Assembly (NCBI GenBank): GCA_964470555.1
Contig: CAYYDG010000017.1
Span: 1 to 64,000 of the forward strand
Reading direction: 5' to 3'
Source of the DNA: RBC074 sp964470555
GTDB taxonomy: Bacteria > Acidobacteriota > Blastocatellia > RBC074
DNA length: 64,000 bases
Shown: positions 29,505 to 39,688 of the stretch, one piece after another
How positions within the stretch are numbered: the first letter of the stretch is position 1
How the letters are laid out: every line of letters starts with the position of its first letter
Made by a program: the position numbers and the translations under genes
Notes under the pieces: generated by a model
Databases searched by the model: none
Told to the model about the DNA's origin: nothing
The model's input: only the letters and a program-made list of their open reading frames with translations

Positions 29505-32500
29505 TCATTTCTGCGCTTTGAGATACGCCAGCAAATCGGTGAGTTCTTTCTGCGTCAATTGTGCAGCAAAACCTTCGGGCATCAACGACACCGACGAAGC
29601 TTTAATGGACTCGATGTCGTCACGCGGGATGCGGACTTTGTCGTTCGGCCCGGACATCAACACTATGGCATCGCGCGTGGATTCAAAGTCGCTGATGACG
29701 CCTGTGTAGACCTGATTCGTGCTTTTGGTCGTCACGCGACGGGGTTCGTGGCCGGGAACGAAAGTCGCATTGGGAAAAACAATCGCTTCCAGAATGTCGT
29801 GACCGGAACGAATCGCGCCAATCGAAGTCAAATCCGGTCCCACATGCCCGCCTTCCAATCCAATCGTATGACACACCGAACATCCGCCGCGTTTTCCGAA
29901 AAAGACGTTGCGCCCGTTGCCCACGTCTCCGCCTGCGGTGAGCAGCGATTCCAGTTCGCGCAGCTTTTTCAATTGCGCGGCTTCTTCTTCGGCAAAACGA
30001 TTGAGCAACGACTTCGACGCTGCGCGAACCGATTCCGGGAAATTCTGAAACGCCTGTTCCAATCGTTTGCCGCCGATGGCTTCCAGATTCACGTCCGGTT
30101 GATTGAGCGCCGCAACCAGCGTTTGCCCGATTTCTTCGTCGTTGGCCGAACGAAACGCATCCAGCAACGTCGTCAGCGTCAACGAATCGCTTTTCGGCAA
30201 AACCTCTTTTGCCAGCCGCAGCAATTGTTCGCGCGTCAATTCGGCCTGTCCCAGATTTTGCGCAGCAGACAATCGCAAGGCAGGGTCGGTTTCCGGCGTC
30301 AGCACGCCCAGCAGAAATTCATACCCCGCATCATCCAGCTTAGGATTGCGCGTCACCAGCGCGCTCAGCGCCGTCAAACGCAAATCAACCGGCTCCGACG
30401 AACTCGCCGCAATCTGCTGCAGTTCATTGTCCAGACTGTCAATGCGACGCGAACGAATGACACTGATCGTTCGCGCACGAATTTGCGTTTCAGCACTTTG
30501 CAATCGCCGCGCAATGACCTGTTCCCACTTTGCGGGCAATTGTTTCAACGAACAACGCTCGATGACTTCCAGCAAAAACAATTGCCGCTCGACGCTCGAT
30601 TGTTTCTTGTCGAGCGATTCGGCAATCAAGCTTTGCACCTGCGCATCGGCTACAAACGCCAGCAAGGCATCTTTGACCGAATCGCTTTCATTGGCGTCGA
30701 ACCTGTCGGCGTTGAGGCGATTTCGCAAAAACGCCAACACAGCGCCTGCCCATTCCGTTTTGTCAGCATGCCGGGAGAAAACCCACAGCGCCGTTTTTCT
30801 CAGAGCCGCATCGCTTTCGCCCAAAAACGGAGCGGCGTGCGCGGCGACAATCGGGCTGTCATCCAATTGGTCGAGCGCGATCAACGCAGCTTTGCGCGTT
30901 CCGGCAGCAGGCGATTTCAACGCGGCGATCAATTTTTTCGATTCGTTCAACTGAATCAGCGAATAAATGATGGCGTGTTCGATGAACCGATCTTGAGCGT
31001 CAGCGGCGGCTTCCAGCAACGTCGCAACGGCTCGGCGGTCACCGATCTGTCCCAATGCAGTGGCTGCGTTTCGCCGCGCAGCCGGTTCATCGCGTTTGAC
31101 CATTGCGGCCAATCGTTCGACGGCTTCTGTGTCTTTGCTCAAACCGACCATGTGAGCCGCCGCGACGCGCACCTGAAAGTCCGCATCGTCCAGCGCCGCG
31201 CGAACGGCTTTGGCCGATTCCGCGGTCGCAATTCTGCCCAGCGCAAACACGGCGGCGCAGCGAACTTCGGCTTGATTCGATTGTTCGCGGACTTGCCTTA
31301 ACGCTGCAATGGAGTTTTCGCCGCCTGCCACCAACAACTCCAAACTGCGATCCCGAACCGCTGGTCGCGCGTCTTCCATCAACTTGGCCAACTCCGCCGC
31401 TGGCAACGATTCGAGCTTCAATGTTTCGCCGCGCGGATCATTCACCGGTGCCGCACCGGTTTTGCGTATGCGGTAAATCGCGCCGCGCTTTTCGCCTTTG
31501 TGAATTTTCGAGAGCGGACAAGCGTCCACATACCAGCCGCCGGTTTCCAGCAAAATCAAACTGCCGTCGGCATCTTCCAAAATGTCTGTGGGATGAAAGT
31601 CGGGATCAGTGGAGGTGATGAAATCGGAATCTTCGGTGCGAAAAGTCGCGCCTTCGCGAAAGAGTTTGTGACGTTGGACGCGATGCGGATTGAACTGCGC
31701 GGTAAACAAATCGCCGCGATAGTCTTCGCCAAATGCCTTGCCGCGATATTGCATCAAGCCGGACGGCGCGATGCGCGCGAACTTGGTCATCACCGGCATC
31801 AATTCGCCCGTGCGTTTGAATTCGGCAATCGCCGGATGCGGTTTCGGATACACACCGCCTTCGACAAAATGCAGCAGCGCGTCGCGTTGCCCGGCTTGTG
31901 GATCGGTGAAATACGTCATCGTGCCGATCATCTCTCCGGCAGCGGTGAAAATCAGTTCGACGGGATTGTCGAATCCTCCGCCGCCGACTCGCTCCAACCC
32001 CGTGCCATCCGCGCGGCTGCGCCAGATGCGCGACGCCAAACCTTCCAGCAACTGCCCTTCTTTGGTTTGAATTTTGTAGCCGTGCCGTCCGTGCGTCAGG
32101 TACATCCACCCATTGGGGCCGAAAAACGGGCCGTGCAAACTGGCCGTGTTCAACACATTCCACCCGGTCAAAATCACTTCGCGATGTTCCGAAACGCCGT
32201 CGTTGTCGGCATCATCCAGCCGAATAAAATCCGGCGGCGAAGCGACGTACAAACTCTGCCCGCGCCACAACACGCCCATCGGCAACGTCAGGTTGTCGGC
32301 AAAAACTTTGCTGCGGTCATACCTTCCATCGCCGTCTGTGTCTTCCAACACGCTGATGCGACATTCGGGAACTTCAGCCATCTTTTTGCCGGAGACGTTT
32401 TTGCCTGACGATTCGGTGACAAACAACCGCCCGCGATCATCCAGCACAGCCAGCATCGGATATTGCGTCAGTTTTTCGCCTGCGATTTGTTGAATCGTGA

Positions 32501-32672
32501 ACCCTTCGGGAACGCTGATCGTGCCGCCTTCGATGGTCAGCGTCTGCGCCGGTTGCTGTGCTTTATGCTTTTGCCAGCGCGAATATCCGAACCAGACCAG
32601 ACCGCCCACAACCACCAGCAGACCTACCGCCAGCCCCAGTTTGCCCAGTTTGCGAAGAAGCGTTGAACTCAT
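29505..32672 (-). CDS. PVC-type heme-binding dehydrogenase-like protein with HEAT repeats and cytochrome c domain
   Basis: 1055 aa, anchored by an N-terminal TM helix (12-28). Residues about 50-390 form a sorbosone-dehydrogenase-like beta propeller (ISVLEDTDGDGRYD, GPFFGPNGWMYLTHGRHGY). About 400-850 are HEAT-type helical repeats. The C-terminus (about 915-1055) holds a single CSVCH heme site followed by the conserved TIGR02603-type tail (VGPDLTSIG, ILEAIVFPNA, ELTDLLAYL). Family members abound in Planctomycetes, Verrucomicrobia and Acidobacteria and are thought to oxidise sugars or derivatives in the periplasm; substrate here is unknown. Confidence 0.88.
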   Translation of the reverse strand: MSSTLLRKLGKLGLAVGLLVVVGGLVWFGYSRWQKHKAQQPAQTLTIEGGTISVPEGFTIQQIAGEKLTQYPMLAVLDDRGRLFVTESSGKNVSGKKMAEVPECRISVLEDTDGDGRYDRSKVFADNLTLPMGVLWRGQSLYVASPPDFIRLDDADNDGVSEHREVILTGWNVLNTASLHGPFFGPNGWMYLTHGRHGYKIQTKEGQLLEGLASRIWRSRADGTGLERVGGGGFDNPVELIFTAAGEMIGTMTYFTDPQAGQRDALLHFVEGGVYPKPHPAIAEFKRTGELMPVMTKFARIAPSGLMQYRGKAFGEDYRGDLFTAQFNPHRVQRHKLFREGATFRTEDSDFITSTDPDFHPTDILEDADGSLILLETGGWYVDACPLSKIHKGEKRGAIYRIRKTGAAPVNDPRGETLKLESLPAAELAKLMEDARPAVRDRSLELLVAGGENSIAALRQVREQSNQAEVRCAAVFALGRIATAESAKAVRAALDDADFQVRVAAAHMVGLSKDTEAVERLAAMVKRDEPAARRNAATALGQIGDRRAVATLLEAAADAQDRFIEHAIIYSLIQLNESKKLIAALKSPAAGTRKAALIALDQLDDSPIVAAHAAPFLGESDAALRKTALWVFSRHADKTEWAGAVLAFLRNRLNADRFDANESDSVKDALLAFVADAQVQSLIAESLDKKQSSVERQLFLLEVIERCSLKQLPAKWEQVIARRLQSAETQIRARTISVIRSRRIDSLDNELQQIAASSSEPVDLRLTALSALVTRNPKLDDAGYEFLLGVLTPETDPALRLSAAQNLGQAELTREQLLRLAKEVLPKSDSLTLTTLLDAFRSANDEEIGQTLVAALNQPDVNLEAIGGKRLEQAFQNFPESVRAASKSLLNRFAEEEAAQLKKLRELESLLTAGGDVGNGRNVFFGKRGGCSVCHTIGLEGGHVGPDLTSIGAIRSGHDILEAIVFPNATFVPGHEPRRVTTKSTNQVYTGVISDFESTRDAIVLMSGPNDKVRIPRDDIESIKASSVSLMPEGFAAQLTQKELTDLLAYLKAQK

Positions 32673-32885
32673 TTGGATGACCTTTTGCGATGTGAAGGTG
32701 AAACAGCGTTGGCATTCTCACTTCCGCGCTGGAATTCAGGCAAGCAAGACAGGTCAAAAGACAACTCAGCAGCCAAAACAAATTATTGACAGGCACACAC
32801 TCCAACGTCCTGTTTGTCGCAGCGCAGGACAAATTTGTTTTTGGCGGATCGGGGAAGAGAGTTCCGACTCAGGCGTGAGGCAGGC

Positions 32886-34604
32886 TTATTGTTTGGACGA
32901 ATCTCTGGAAAAGAGTCGCGCCTGGTCATTCAGTTGTTTGGCTTTGGAAATTTCGGACAACGCGCGAGTGGTTTGCTGGTCGTTTTCCAGCAAGAAGCGT
33001 CCGGCGATTTCGGTGCCGTGGTGGGCTGTGATGATTTCGGCGCGAATTCGCAATCGAACGTAATCCAGATGTTTGGCGACATCAGCTTCTTTGATTTGCA
33101 GTTCGGGGTGCTGGCGTAAAAAATCCTTGAAAGCGGCAATAACCGAATCGGGCAACGGAAATTCTCCGTTGCGAAAGCGTGCGCCGGAATCGAGTTTTTT
33201 GATTTTGTAATCGGGGAAGCTTGGAACGATTCCGGCCACCAGCAAGCGCGCAAACTCGAAACAAGCGTCGCGTAGTTTGATGTTTTCCAGAACAGTTTTG
33301 ACTTCAGTGTCGGGTTTGATGCCGCCTCCGGCGAAGACTTCCTGGCCGGTGGTGGTGTAAAACTTGCCGTCGTCGGTTTCTTTTACTGAGTTGATTGGGG
33401 GAACGGACTTCGACGAATGACGACCGGTTTCGAGCTGTTCGCGGCGCGCGTAAAAGTAATCGTAAATCCCAAGGTTGTCGTAAGGCCGTTGAATCAACCG
33501 TCCGCTCGGCGTGAAATATCGCGCCGTGGTCAATGCCAGCCCGGTTCCGCCGCGCAACCGAAACACGGTTTGCACCAACCCCTTGCCAAAACTTTCTTCG
33601 CCGACGATCCAGGCGCGTCCTTTGTCCTGCATGGCTCCGGCGACGATTTCCGAAGCCGATGCCGTGTCGCCGTTGATCAATACCACCATCGGCATGCTTT
33701 CGGGTTCGGAATTTTCCGAACGATAGACTTGCGGTTGGTATCGGCCATCGCGTCCGCGCACTGAAACGATTTCGACTCCGCGCGGCAAAAAGGTTTCGGC
33801 AACCTGAACCGCCTGTCGCAGCAAACCGCCGGGATTGTCACGCAGATCGAACAGCAGGGAAGTCATTCCTTCTTTTTTCAATCGTTCGATGGCATCGCTG
33901 AGTTCTTCGCTGGTTTCCTGGTTGAATCCGCCGGTCAAGCCGATGTACCCGACATCCGGGCGAATCATGAAACTGTTGCGAACTGACGGGAAAGGAACTT
34001 CATCGCGTTTGATGTTGAAGGTCAGCGGTTTGGGTTCGCCCGCGCGTTCGACGCTGATGGCCACCCAGGTTCCTTTCTCTCCGCGCACGTGTTTCAACGC
34101 ATCCGATTGCGTCCAGTCTTTGGTGGAAACCTCGTCCACCGCGATGATAGCGTCGCCATATCGCAATCCTGCCTGTTCCGCAGGCATGCCTGGACTGACG
34201 CCGAGCACGTAAATACGTTCGTTGCGTTGATTGACGATAACGCCAATGCCGTAAAAGTGACTGCTTTGTTCGTCCTGCATCTCGCTGAATTCGCGGCGGT
34301 CGTAAAATCCCGAATGCGGATCGAGCGAATGCAGCATTCCCATAATGGCTCCGCGCGCCATGCGGAATTTATCCGGCGGGCTGACGTGATTGGCTTCAAT
34401 GAGTTCCAGCGCCTGCACATAAGACTGCACGACCGGATCGTTGGCCATTTCCTTGCTGGGTTTGGAAGATTCCGGGTCGTCGCCGAAGATGAATCCTGTG
34501 ACGGCGCCGACAGACACGACCAGGGTCGCAACGATCATCACCCATCGCCGAGCCTCGCTCAGCGAAAAGAACTGTTTGCCAAATTTGCGCCACAATTCAT
34601 TCAT
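32886..34604 (-). CDS. ctpA: S41-family C-terminal processing protease
   Basis: 572 aa periplasmic or membrane-tethered serine protease. A TM segment (about 20-41) precedes the N-terminal helical part, PDZ domain (about 115-200) and the S41 core with FDLRDNPGG. The catalytic Ser316 lies in DTASASEIVAGAM and the Lys341 in EESFGKGLVQ, so the Ser-Lys dyad is intact. A C-terminal extension after residue 390 is helical and family-specific. The ATG at 34604 is 16 bp after the DUF72 gene, forming an operon; an upstream GTG-rich start (34616) is possible. Confidence 0.92.
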   Translation of the reverse strand: MNELWRKFGKQFFSLSEARRWVMIVATLVVSVGAVTGFIFGDDPESSKPSKEMANDPVVQSYVQALELIEANHVSPPDKFRMARGAIMGMLHSLDPHSGFYDRREFSEMQDEQSSHFYGIGVIVNQRNERIYVLGVSPGMPAEQAGLRYGDAIIAVDEVSTKDWTQSDALKHVRGEKGTWVAISVERAGEPKPLTFNIKRDEVPFPSVRNSFMIRPDVGYIGLTGGFNQETSEELSDAIERLKKEGMTSLLFDLRDNPGGLLRQAVQVAETFLPRGVEIVSVRGRDGRYQPQVYRSENSEPESMPMVVLINGDTASASEIVAGAMQDKGRAWIVGEESFGKGLVQTVFRLRGGTGLALTTARYFTPSGRLIQRPYDNLGIYDYFYARREQLETGRHSSKSVPPINSVKETDDGKFYTTTGQEVFAGGGIKPDTEVKTVLENIKLRDACFEFARLLVAGIVPSFPDYKIKKLDSGARFRNGEFPLPDSVIAAFKDFLRQHPELQIKEADVAKHLDYVRLRIRAEIITAHHGTEIAGRFLLENDQQTTRALSEISKAKQLNDQARLFSRDSSKQ

Positions 34605-34620
34605 CACACACACCAAAAAC

Positions 34621-35439
34621 TCAAAACAAAGACGGTTGCGAAATCAATGATTCCGGTTCAATCACCGGCTGTCCGATCAATCGTTTGAAATGATTGCAGG
34701 AAGCAGGCGAATGCCCCTGAAAGTGATTGTTGAAATATCCATAAACGGATTCGACGCGCTGGCACAAAAAATCGAATGCTTCCGCCCATTCAGCCAGTTC
34801 ACGGTCGCGGTTGATCTGCACGCGCGAAAAATCCGTCAAATCGCGCGGCCCCATCCACCGCACATAAGCCAGCGGTGAAGTCGGACGATCCAAAATCTGA
34901 AACCACAACCCGCGTTGCACCCATTGCCCTTCGACCAAAGCCAGCGCGACTTCGTGTTTGGCGAATAGTTTCAACACCTGATCCAGCATTGGTTCCACCA
35001 GCCAGCTTTGATCGCGGAACTCGACCGCGAAACGAATTTCCGGCGGTAACAGGTGGATGAAGCTTTCAAGCGCCGACCACGCGCGCGGAGAAAAATCCGG
35101 CGGCAATTGAATCAATACCATTGCCAGTGTGTCGCCCAATTCCAGAGCGCGCTGGCAAAATCGCTCCAGCGCGTCTTCGCTGTCACGCAGATGCTGTTCG
35201 TGCGTGATCTGTTGCGGCAATTTCAGCGAATAAGTGAATCCGGCGGGCGCGCGTTTTCGCCACGATTTGACCGACGCTTCCGACGGAATGGCATAAAAGC
35301 TGGAATCAATTTCCACCGTTTCAAAGACTCGCGCATATAAATCCAGAAATTCCGAAGCCCGACTGCCTCGCGGATAAAATGGTCCAACCCAGTCCTGATA
35401 ATTCCAGCCTTGAGTGCCCAAATGAACTTTGCTCGCCAC
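34621..35439 (-). CDS. DUF72 (YecE-like) family protein
   Basis: 272 aa, TIM-barrel-like cytoplasmic protein. Characteristic segments: LGTQGWNYQDWVGPFYP at the start, FETVEIDSSFYAIPS, LQQ/KLPQQITH, FAVEFRDQSW, and YGYFNNHFQGHSPAS near the end. The family is widespread but has no established reaction. First gene of an operon with the S41 protease. Confidence 0.9.
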   Translation of the reverse strand: MASKVHLGTQGWNYQDWVGPFYPRGSRASEFLDLYARVFETVEIDSSFYAIPSEASVKSWRKRAPAGFTYSLKLPQQITHEQHLRDSEDALERFCQRALELGDTLAMVLIQLPPDFSPRAWSALESFIHLLPPEIRFAVEFRDQSWLVEPMLDQVLKLFAKHEVALALVEGQWVQRGLWFQILDRPTSPLAYVRWMGPRDLTDFSRVQINRDRELAEWAEAFDFLCQRVESVYGYFNNHFQGHSPASCNHFKRLIGQPVIEPESLISQPSLF

Positions 35440-35963
35440 AACTGCCTTTCTTCGTCAGGATTTTTCTCTGTCTGCGCCCGAAAAAACATCATAGCCCAAG
35501 AAAACCGATCAACCAATAAGTCCACCTCTCACCGCTCAATACTTTTACAAATTGAAAGCAGTTCGGATTCGCGCAAATTTCCATTTGATAATGAACGATA
35601 ATTGAGAACAGCGCGACAAATACCATATCTATTGCTAATGCAAATAATTAAATGTTGACGATTCTGAAATTCGCGTGCTATACAACCGGGCAGTGTCCTG
35701 CTTTATTTATCTGGTTTCTTTGAATCGTAAAACCTCCAATCACTGGATCGGCTGAAAACACTCTTTGGTTTCATAAGGTCGTAATTCGACTTTTGAGCAA
35801 TTTTCAACGCCGATAATTCTCCTATTCAAAAACCAGGCAATACATTTTCGCCCCTCAAAATACTGTCTTTCCAAACCGGCCCCGTTGAAGAGTTCAATGA
35901 CCGATAGCTGAGCTTGTCGTCTTGGCTTTTTGTGCTCTCACATCACAGAAAGGTCGCAGTCGT
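35440..35963. other. AT-rich intergenic region, divergent promoters
   Basis: 524 bp between the divergent DUF72 and FecR-like genes, clearly more AT-rich than the coding sequence. It contains a plausible promoter (35655-35684) directed at the exopolysaccharide operon. I see no repeat or RNA gene. Confidence 0.5.
35655..35684 (+). promoter_or_regulatory. Candidate sigma-70 promoter of the exopolysaccharide operon
   Basis: TTGACG (35655-35660), 18-bp spacer, TATACA (35679-35684), in the AT-rich region about 280 bp upstream of the FecR-like gene. Confidence 0.4.
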
Positions 35964-36860
35964 ATGAATGGACTATTATCGAAGCGCAGAATACTGAGTT
36001 TGTTTTGTCTGGTTGCCTTGCTTGGCAATCCCTTGTTGCAGCCATTGGCTGTGTTTGCCAAAACGGCGACGACCGGACAACTTTCGTTTGCCAAACAGGT
36101 TTCCATCAATGGCAAGCAGACTCCTCCTGGTCAGACGTTGTTCAATGGGGATCGAATTCGCGTATCCGGCGCGGGCACGGCAGTGTTGAATCTTGGAAAA
36201 CTCGGACGAATTGAGTTAGGGAAAGACACTGAATTCGTGCTTTCCATTTCCGGCGATACGATTGGCGGCGAACTGCTCAGTGGGTGCATGGGCATTCTGG
36301 CTTCAGGCGGAACCAATACGTCGGTCAAGACGCTCAAGGGAGTGGTCAGTTCCGACGGAGCGCAACCTGATTCTTATTTTGTCGGCCAACGTGGCAATCA
36401 GGGACGAGTTATTCCAAGTTTGGGCGAAGCCCGCATGTGGATTGACGGCAAGATGGAAACCATAGTCCCCGGCGAATCCATTGATATTGATTCGCCGAAT
36501 GGGCAGAACCTGTTGTACCGCCGAACTGCCAGCGCCTGCACAACGGCTTTGACCTGCGCCTGCAATCTGATGACCGACCCGTCTTCGGCTAAAAATTCCA
36601 ACGAGTCGAAACCGAATACAGCGGCTCAAAACAACGGATCGCAATCCGGCAATAGCGGCAATTCAGGCAATAGCGGCAATTCAGGCAACAGAAATGGAAG
36701 CGCCTTTATCCCGGTCTTGTTTTCGGCAGTGATCGGAGCTTCGATGGCTGCGTTTCTTTACAACAGTCCGGGACCGGTTGTCCGACCAAACGGGTTGACG
36801 TGTGTCAACAGCACAGGTTTTTTCTGCCGGCAGCTTAGTCCGACATCGCCGAATAATTAA
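35964..36860 (+). CDS. FecR-like secreted/envelope protein
   Basis: 298 aa. Signal peptide (about 1-32, core LFCLVALLGNPLLQPLAVFA). Residues 40-190 have a FecR-type beta-helical pattern (TLFNGDRIRVSGAGTAVLNLGKLGRIELG). A Cys-rich piece (CTTALTCACN) and a low-complexity N-S-G repeat (GNSGNSGNSGNSGN, encoded by a tandem DNA repeat around 36650-36690) precede a final hydrophobic segment (about 250-270) and short tail. First gene before the TPR, O-antigen ligase and BY-kinase genes; a 12-bp hairpin follows. Role in polysaccharide assembly is an inference from position. Confidence 0.7.
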   Translation: MNGLLSKRRILSLFCLVALLGNPLLQPLAVFAKTATTGQLSFAKQVSINGKQTPPGQTLFNGDRIRVSGAGTAVLNLGKLGRIELGKDTEFVLSISGDTIGGELLSGCMGILASGGTNTSVKTLKGVVSSDGAQPDSYFVGQRGNQGRVIPSLGEARMWIDGKMETIVPGESIDIDSPNGQNLLYRRTASACTTALTCACNLMTDPSSAKNSNESKPNTAAQNNGSQSGNSGNSGNSGNSGNRNGSAFIPVLFSAVIGASMAAFLYNSPGPVVRPNGLTCVNSTGFFCRQLSPTSPNN

Positions 36861-36871
36861 CGTTAGATTTC

Positions 36872-36902
36872 GAGCGTTGAGCCGCCCAAAGGCTCAACGC
36901 TC
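36872..36902. repeat. 12-bp inverted repeat, GAGCGTTGAGCC
   Basis: GAGCGTTGAGCC (36872-36883) and its exact complement (36891-36902) flank a 7-nt loop, 11 bp after the FecR-like stop codon. No T-run, so it is either a dispersed palindrome or a weak attenuator before the TPR gene. Confidence 0.6.
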
Positions 36903-36968
36903 CTTACCTTGCAAAAGACTTTTCCCCCTCCGCATCCGTCTCACCCGATCCCCGCGCTTTTTCTTCCC

Positions 36969-38261
36969 ATGAAAATTTCGTTCAACCTGTCATCCATCAC
37001 GCTACGTGTTTTGGTGTTCGGTCTGGCGCTGGTTGTGTGCGCAGGCTTGATGGGCGCCGAGCTGAGACGGTTTATGACGGGCGTGATTGCCAGTCCAACA
37101 GTCACACTCGATCTGGCAGTGATTGAATCGGCTGCCGTTTACTTTCCCAATTCGGCCAAAGTGCATGCGCGGTTGGCTTCGCAGATGGTGGAAAGCCAGT
37201 TGGATGGTCAGCAAAGCCACGAAATGGTGGCGGACAAGGCTTTTCAACACGCGATCAAGGCCGTCGAACTGGCTCCGGCGAATTTCGAATATCGAATCCT
37301 GTTGTCCGCCGCTGCGGAATTGAAGGGCGACGGCGATGCGGCGGAATCGGCCTTGCGCGAAGCGGTCAAGCTGGCTCCGAACAACGTCAATGTGCGCTGG
37401 CAAATGGCGAATCTGTTGTTGCGGCTCGGCAAGCTGGAAGAATCGTTGCCGGAGTTTCGATATGCCGCTGAAGCTTATCCCGGATGGTTGGCCAACACTT
37501 TGGATTTGCTCTGGCGCGCCAGCGGCGGAGAGATGCCTGTGTTGGAGCGCGTGGTCGGCGACAGCGCAAAAGCGAAATTGACCTTCGCCATTTTTCTGAC
37601 CGAACGAGAAATGTTCGAAGCCGCCGCCAGAGCGTTTTCGCTCAGCGATCGCGCCAGCCGGTTGCAGTCGCCGGAAACAGGGCGGGTGTTGGAAGCTTTT
37701 TTGAAAGCTCGCCAATGGGAATGGGCTGACCGTTTGTGGCGCGACACGATGAGCAACGGCAGCGAAACCGATCAGGCATTGTTCTGGAATGGCAGTTTCG
37801 AGCATTCGCCGCGCAAAGGTTTGTCGCAATTCGATTGGCAGTTGAACGCCAGCCGTTTTGCCAGGCTCAGCATTCAGGAAGGCGGAAAATCCGGTCAGCG
37901 AGCCTTGCGGCTGGATTATTTGGGATTGGACACGACGCGGTTGGAACACGAGGCCAAGCATCTGGTTTATCTGCAACCTGGCGCGGCGTATCGGCTGGAA
38001 TGTTTTGCCAAACCTGAACGTCTGGTGACGGAGGAAGGCCCTCAAGTGGCAATTTTGCGGGCCGACACAGGCCAAATGCTGGCGTCGTCGGCGCCGGTTT
38101 CGACGGCGGCCAATGCCTGGCAATGGCTGGCAGTGGATTTTGTCGTTCCGGCTGATCTGTCAGCCGTGACGGTCGCCATTCGGCAGATTCCGCGATACCG
38201 ATACACCGAACCGACGCAGGGAGTGATCTGGTTTGATGATTTCAGTTTGAAGGCGCAATGA
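36969..38261 (+). CDS. TPR protein with C-terminal carbohydrate-binding-like domain
   Basis: 430 aa, membrane-anchored by an N-terminal TM helix (about 12-30). Residues 55-260 contain TPR-like pairs (LAPANFEYRILLSAAAELKGDGDAAESALREAVKLAPNNVNVR region, split here by description). The end (275-430) is beta-rich with SFEHSP, ALRLDYLG and VIWFDDFSL features seen in CBM-like domains of polysaccharide-export loci. Its stop overlaps the ligase start by 4 bp (ATGA), so the two are translationally coupled. The ATG at 36969 has a weak site. Confidence 0.7.
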   Translation: MKISFNLSSITLRVLVFGLALVVCAGLMGAELRRFMTGVIASPTVTLDLAVIESAAVYFPNSAKVHARLASQMVESQLDGQQSHEMVADKAFQHAIKAVELAPANFEYRILLSAAAELKGDGDAAESALREAVKLAPNNVNVRWQMANLLLRLGKLEESLPEFRYAAEAYPGWLANTLDLLWRASGGEMPVLERVVGDSAKAKLTFAIFLTEREMFEAAARAFSLSDRASRLQSPETGRVLEAFLKARQWEWADRLWRDTMSNGSETDQALFWNGSFEHSPRKGLSQFDWQLNASRFARLSIQEGGKSGQRALRLDYLGLDTTRLEHEAKHLVYLQPGAAYRLECFAKPERLVTEEGPQVAILRADTGQMLASSAPVSTAANAWQWLAVDFVVPADLSAVTVAIRQIPRYRYTEPTQGVIWFDDFSLKAQ

Positions 38262-39634
38262 AATTTACGGCGGATCAATTCATTTCAATCGGCTTTGTGG
38301 CGCTGGTGGTGTTTACAACGCTGGCGCACGGCGCGGTTGAACCATGGTCGGAACTGATTTTTGTGGCGACGGTCGTGGTGTTGGTGTTGGCGTGGGCGAT
38401 CAAAATCTTCCGCGAAAAACGTTTGGCGTTGTTCATTCCCGCCAACCTGTGGCCGCTGGCAGGGCTGGTTTTGCTGGGGCTGGCGCAGGGCGCGACGTTT
38501 CGAACGTCCGGCGGAGCAATCGGATTGTCGCTGGACGCAGAAGCGACGCAGGGAACGACGTTGTTGCTGTTTTGTCTGCTGCTGACTTCGTTGTTGGCGG
38601 CGAATTTCCTGACGCACCGCGAACGGTTGCTGACGCTGATGCAGTTTTTGACGATTTTCGGATTGGTATTGGCGACGTTTTCCATGATCCAGCATTTCAC
38701 CTGGAACGATAAGTTTTACTGGATGCGCATCGTCGAATCGAAAACGTCGTTTGGCCCCTTCGTCAATCGCAACCATTTTGCCGGGTATATGGAATTGCTG
38801 TTGCCGTGGCCGGTGGCGTTGATGCTGGCGCGGCGGCGCAGCCTGGCGGAAAAATGTTTTTATCTGTTCATTGCCGCGTGGATGGTGATTGTCGCCGTCT
38901 TTTCGCTGTCGCGCGGAGGAATGATCAGCATCTTCGCGCAGTTGGTGTTTATGGCGACGTTCAGACCGCGCCAGTTCGATGAAGTGGAAACTATGGCTGT
39001 GCCTTCGCCGATGATGAGGTTGGCACGGCAAGTCGCGTTGGCAGTTGTATTTGTCGTGACGATTTTTGGCGGGTTGAGCTGGCTCGGCGCGGAACGTGTG
39101 ATTGACCGAGTGACCGCAGGATTTGAACCGAGCCAGGTTCCATCTCTGCAACCCGACACGCGACAAGCCTTCACCGGCCACCGCGACGAATTGTGGCGTG
39201 ACAGTTGGAAAATCTTCGTCGCCAATCCGCTGGTTGGCGCTGGACTCGGCGCTTACGAAGTGGCGCTGCCGGCGCACAACCAGAACCGTAATCTGGGCAT
39301 GATCGCCTCCCAGGCGCATAACGATTATTTACAGATGCTGACCGACGCCGGATTGGTCGGAGCTTTGTTGGCAATCTGGTTTTTATTGACGACGGCGCGC
39401 GCCGTGGTGACCGCGCTCCGCGTGCCTGAACCCTTGATGAGCAACGCCGCTTTCGGCTGTGGAGCCGCGTTGTTTGGTTTGTTCGTTCACAGCCTGTTCG
39501 ATTTCAATCTGCAATTGCTGTCGCATTCATTGTTGTTTCTCGCGTTTGCCGCCATCGTTTCGCAATTGAGCGAACTGGCCACCCTGATAACCGTCGCTCG
39601 CACACGCCCTGCGGTTGCGATTCGACAGGCCTGA
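38258..39634 (+). CDS. O-antigen ligase family (Wzy_C) membrane protein
   Basis: 458 aa with about ten to twelve TM helices. The family-defining Wzy_C region around residues 165-340 includes FGPFVNRNHFAGYMELLLPW and, after the large external loop, GAGLGAYEVALP and AHNDYLQMLTDAGLVG. It would polymerise or ligate lipid-linked sugar units in the inner membrane. It overlaps the TPR gene and precedes the BY-kinase gene by 54 bp, making a compact exopolysaccharide operon. Confidence 0.88.
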   Translation: MKFTADQFISIGFVALVVFTTLAHGAVEPWSELIFVATVVVLVLAWAIKIFREKRLALFIPANLWPLAGLVLLGLAQGATFRTSGGAIGLSLDAEATQGTTLLLFCLLLTSLLAANFLTHRERLLTLMQFLTIFGLVLATFSMIQHFTWNDKFYWMRIVESKTSFGPFVNRNHFAGYMELLLPWPVALMLARRRSLAEKCFYLFIAAWMVIVAVFSLSRGGMISIFAQLVFMATFRPRQFDEVETMAVPSPMMRLARQVALAVVFVVTIFGGLSWLGAERVIDRVTAGFEPSQVPSLQPDTRQAFTGHRDELWRDSWKIFVANPLVGAGLGAYEVALPAHNQNRNLGMIASQAHNDYLQMLTDAGLVGALLAIWFLLTTARAVVTALRVPEPLMSNAAFGCGAALFGLFVHSLFDFNLQLLSHSLLFLAFAAIVSQLSELATLITVARTRPAVAIRQA

Positions 39635-39688
39635 TGCCGCGGCAAAATCGGAAAACATTCGTTCTGAAAAAAACAGAGGTAAGAGTTT

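Noticed and set aside
29559..31301. 580-codon plus-strand frame opposite the heme/HEAT protein
   Set aside because: Shadow of a gene with clear propeller, HEAT and CSVCH features.
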